This document shows, piece after piece, positions 54,986-57,214 of a stretch of DNA of 57,214 nt. The translations under genes and the position numbers were made by a program. Positions within the stretch are counted from its first letter, which is position 1. Every line of letters starts with the position of its first letter. Source of the DNA: JBEBGV01 sp040081265 (lineage in GTDB: Bacteria > Acidobacteriota > Vicinamibacteria > Vicinamibacterales > UBA2999); contig JBEBGV010000029.1 in NCBI GenBank assembly GCA_040081265.1, positions 1-57,214 on the forward strand, in the 5' to 3' direction. Under the pieces are notes generated by a model. It was not told where the DNA came from. It saw nothing but the letters and a program-made list of their open reading frames with translations, and did not search any database.

Positions 54986-57082
54986 ATGAAGGTCTACGAC
55001 GCGGCTTCCATCCGGAACATCGCGGTAGTCGGACACGGGGGATGCGGCAAGACTCAGCTGATATCGGCGCTCCTCTTTGGCGCAGGAGCGGTCAACCGGC
55101 TGGGACGCGTCGATGATGGCACCACGACCACCGACTTCGACGACGAAGAGATTTCCCGCAAGCACACGCTCTCCGCCAGCCTGGCCCACCTCGAATGGCA
55201 GGGTCAGAAGGTCAACATCGTCGACACACCCGGGTTTGCGAATTTCCTCGCGGACGCCCGTTCAGCACTGCGCGTCGTGGAAGGCGCCCTGGTCGTAGTC
55301 GATGGCGTGGCCGGCGCCGAAGTGCAGACCGAAAAGCTCTGGGCGGAGGCGGCTGCCCTTGGCCTGCCGCGCCTGGTCGTCGTCAACCGGCTCGACCGCG
55401 ACCGCGCCAGCCTGGCCCGCTCACTCGAGTCGCTGCGGAGTCACTGCGCCAGGGAAATCGTACCCGTCCAGCTCCCAATCGGAGAGGAACGCGAGTTTGG
55501 TGGCGTGATCGACCTCATCCGCATGACTGCGGTGCAGTTTTCCCGCGACGGAAGCGGCCGCGCCGATGAAAGCCCTATCCCAGAGGCCCTCGTCGACCGC
55601 GCACGCCTGGCTCGGGAAGAACTCATCGAGATGGTCGCGGAAGCCGACGAGTCGCTCATGGAGACTTTCTTCGCAGATGGCACGCTCAGCAATGAGCAGT
55701 TGGTGAGCGGCCTGAAGAAGGCGACCGCCGCCGGCAGGTTGTATCCCCTTCTGTGTGCGTCCGGGAGCCACGCCATGGGCGTGCGGCCAATCCTTGACGC
55801 CGTCCTGAACCTCGTCCCGTCTCCCGCCGAGCGCGGCTTCCCGGTTCTTGCGCCGAACGGCGACAGCGCGACCATCGGCGCCAGCGACACTGCACCCTAC
55901 GCGGCGTTTGTCTGGAAGACCATCGCCGATCCGTTTGCCGGACGGATCACGATGTTCCGCGTGGTGTCTGGCGTGCTCAAGGCGGACGCGACCGTACATA
56001 ACAAGACACGGGAGCACGCCGAGCGACTGGGACACCTGATCGTCCTGCAGGGCAAGGCGCAGATCCACGTCACCGAATTCAAAGCGGGTGACCTCGGCGC
56101 TGTCGCCAAGCTCAAGGACACCCACACCAACGACGTACTAGCCGAACAATCCACGCCGATTACTGTCGCTCCTATCACCTTCCCCGAGGCTGTTCTCTCG
56201 TACGCCATTGAACCCAAAACCCACGGAGACGAGGACAAGATCAGTACCTCGATGCAGCGACTGAGGGAGGAAGACCCGTCAATTGGCTACACCCGCGACC
56301 CGTACACGCACGAGTTATTGCTGGCAGGGCAGGGGCAACTCCATATCGAAGTTACGGTTGCCAAACTCAAGCGACGATTCGGAGTCGAGGTCAATCTCAA
56401 ACCGCCGCGCATTCCCTACCGGGAAACCATTACCGTCGCGACCGAAGCACACGGACGCCACAAGAAGCAGACGGGCGGACACGGCCAGTTCGGGGACTGC
56501 AAGATCAAGGTCGAGCCACTCCCTCGCGGCAGCGACTTCCAGTTCGTCGACGACATCTTCGGTGGATCAATACCCCGCCAGTACATCCCGGCGGTCGAGA
56601 AGGGCATTCAGGATTCACGGATGCGCGGGTATCTCGCCGGCTTTCCCATGGTGGACTTCAAGGCCACGGTATTCGACGGCTCGTTCCACGCCGTCGACTC
56701 CAACGAACTGTCGTTCAAGATGGCAGGGTCGCTGGCGTTCAAGGACGCCATGACGAGAGCGCGGCCCACCATCCTCGAACCGATCATGCATGTCGAGGTG
56801 TATGCGCCGAGCGACTTCGCCGGCGACCTCATGGGCGATCTCACTGGTCGCCGCGGTCGGATTGGCGGGATGGACACGCGCGGAGCGATGACCGTGATTC
56901 GAGCACTGGTCCCGATGGCCGAGATGTTGACCTACGAGCAGCACCTGACATCGGCCACCGGAGGGCGGGGCACCTATCACATGGAGTATTCACACTACGA
57001 GGAAGTCCCCCACCAGGCCCAGGCGAAGATCATCGCAACCGCCAGAGCCGAGCGGGGTCACGAAGCAGCCGAAGAGTCATAG
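54986..57082 (+). CDS. EF-G paralogue (EF-G-like translational GTPase)
   Basis: A 698-residue five-domain GTPase with ribosome-site GAGGAGGG upstream. G1 is GHGGCGKT (16-23), G3 is DTPGFANF (80-87) and G4 is NRLD (134-137). Domain II, domain III (GQGQLHIEVTVAKLKRRFGVEV), domain IV (KQTGGHGQFGDCKI, GGSIPRQYIPAVEKGI, GSFHAVDSNELSFK) and domain V (MGDLTGRRGRIGGMDTRG) follow. Canonical EF-G has AHIDAGKT, DTPGH and NKMD; here the catalytic His of G3 is Phe84 and switch I is altered. It thus belongs with the EF-G2/spdEFG-like paralogues rather than the housekeeping FusA. Its role is unclear. Confidence 0.88.
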   Translation: MKVYDAASIRNIAVVGHGGCGKTQLISALLFGAGAVNRLGRVDDGTTTTDFDDEEISRKHTLSASLAHLEWQGQKVNIVDTPGFANFLADARSALRVVEGALVVVDGVAGAEVQTEKLWAEAAALGLPRLVVVNRLDRDRASLARSLESLRSHCAREIVPVQLPIGEEREFGGVIDLIRMTAVQFSRDGSGRADESPIPEALVDRARLAREELIEMVAEADESLMETFFADGTLSNEQLVSGLKKATAAGRLYPLLCASGSHAMGVRPILDAVLNLVPSPAERGFPVLAPNGDSATIGASDTAPYAAFVWKTIADPFAGRITMFRVVSGVLKADATVHNKTREHAERLGHLIVLQGKAQIHVTEFKAGDLGAVAKLKDTHTNDVLAEQSTPITVAPITFPEAVLSYAIEPKTHGDEDKISTSMQRLREEDPSIGYTRDPYTHELLLAGQGQLHIEVTVAKLKRRFGVEVNLKPPRIPYRETITVATEAHGRHKKQTGGHGQFGDCKIKVEPLPRGSDFQFVDDIFGGSIPRQYIPAVEKGIQDSRMRGYLAGFPMVDFKATVFDGSFHAVDSNELSFKMAGSLAFKDAMTRARPTILEPIMHVEVYAPSDFAGDLMGDLTGRRGRIGGMDTRGAMTVIRALVPMAEMLTYEQHLTSATGGRGTYHMEYSHYEEVPHQAQAKIIATARAERGHEAAEES

Positions 57083-57121
57083 GCGACAATATCGGCGCAC
57101 CAATAATCAAATAATTCATAA

Positions 57122-57214
57122 ATGTCCCACGACAGCAAGAACGGGACGACCAAGGCTCGTTTTGTCGTCGAGCCGCGATTGCCCCGAGCACCGCGGCGCG
57201 ATTCCGACGGGGCC
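57122..57214 (+). CDS. Start of an unidentified reading frame (partial)
   Basis: An ATG 40 bases after the EF-G paralogue opens a frame that runs off the window end (31 codons, MSHDSKNGTTKARFVV then EPRLPRAPRRDSDGA). The N-terminus is basic and polar and no family can be recognised. The preceding 40 bases are AT-rich and have no clear ribosome site. Confidence 0.35.
   Translation, partial: MSHDSKNGTTKARFVVEPRLPRAPRRDSDGA

Overview
The window is high-GC bacterial chromosome of roughly fifty densely packed genes, mostly in short operons with 1-4 nt stop/start overlaps. Gene content (TatAC, SMC, a eukaryote/archaeal-type ProRS, CtpA-like protease, a Myxococcus-like type IV pilus locus, MacA/FtsX-type transport genes, Yip1-domain protein) and protein style suggest an Acidobacteriota relative, probably Vicinamibacteria-like. 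That placement is inference; no rRNA or tRNA gene is visible to confirm it.

Layout. (1) 1-4436: the end of pnp (polynucleotide phosphorylase) plus a cupredoxin gene, then three minus-strand genes (metallo-beta-lactamase fold hydrolase, VOC protein, SGNH hydrolase), then a second partial copy of the pnp end and the cupredoxin. The three-gene cassette is thus bracketed by direct repeats. (2) 4450-18712: housekeeping genes: RluA-type pseudouridine synthase, M48 protease, smc, C-terminal processing protease, tatA-tatC-HEAT protein, proS, nadB, aroB. (3) 18723-45482: a 27-kb type IV pilus locus entirely on the minus strand. Read in transcription order it is pilB, pilT, pilC, pilS, pilR, three tandem major pilins, a VKOR-DsbA fusion, an ABC ATPase and permease (PilH/PilI-like), a TPR-like protein, pilD, a second histidine kinase, two sets of minor pilins separated by a collagen-like protein, a secreted coiled-coil protein and a second NtrC-type regulator. 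A near-perfect sigma-54 promoter precedes the pilins, and the three pilin genes are separated by terminator-like hairpins. pilMNOPQ are not in the window. (4) 45564-51241: an outer-membrane-protein candidate, then a plus-strand Yip1/MacA/FtsX-permease/FtsX-permease operon that lacks an ATPase gene. (5) 51350-57214: glnB-glnD nitrogen signalling pair, an AT-rich gene-free region, an EF-G paralogue whose G3 catalytic histidine is replaced by phenylalanine, and the start of one more reading frame at the window edge.

The main biology is the pilus locus. PilB and PilT drive extension and retraction at the PilC platform; PilD processes pilins; PilS/PilR with sigma-54 should control pilin transcription; the VKOR-DsbA fusion could supply the disulfide for the two-cysteine pilins; and the minor pilins with the collagen-like protein may form a tip or adhesin complex, since no PilY1 is seen. 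The strongest candidates for something new are the pilin array with internal terminators and the collagen-like protein placed between two minor-pilin operons.
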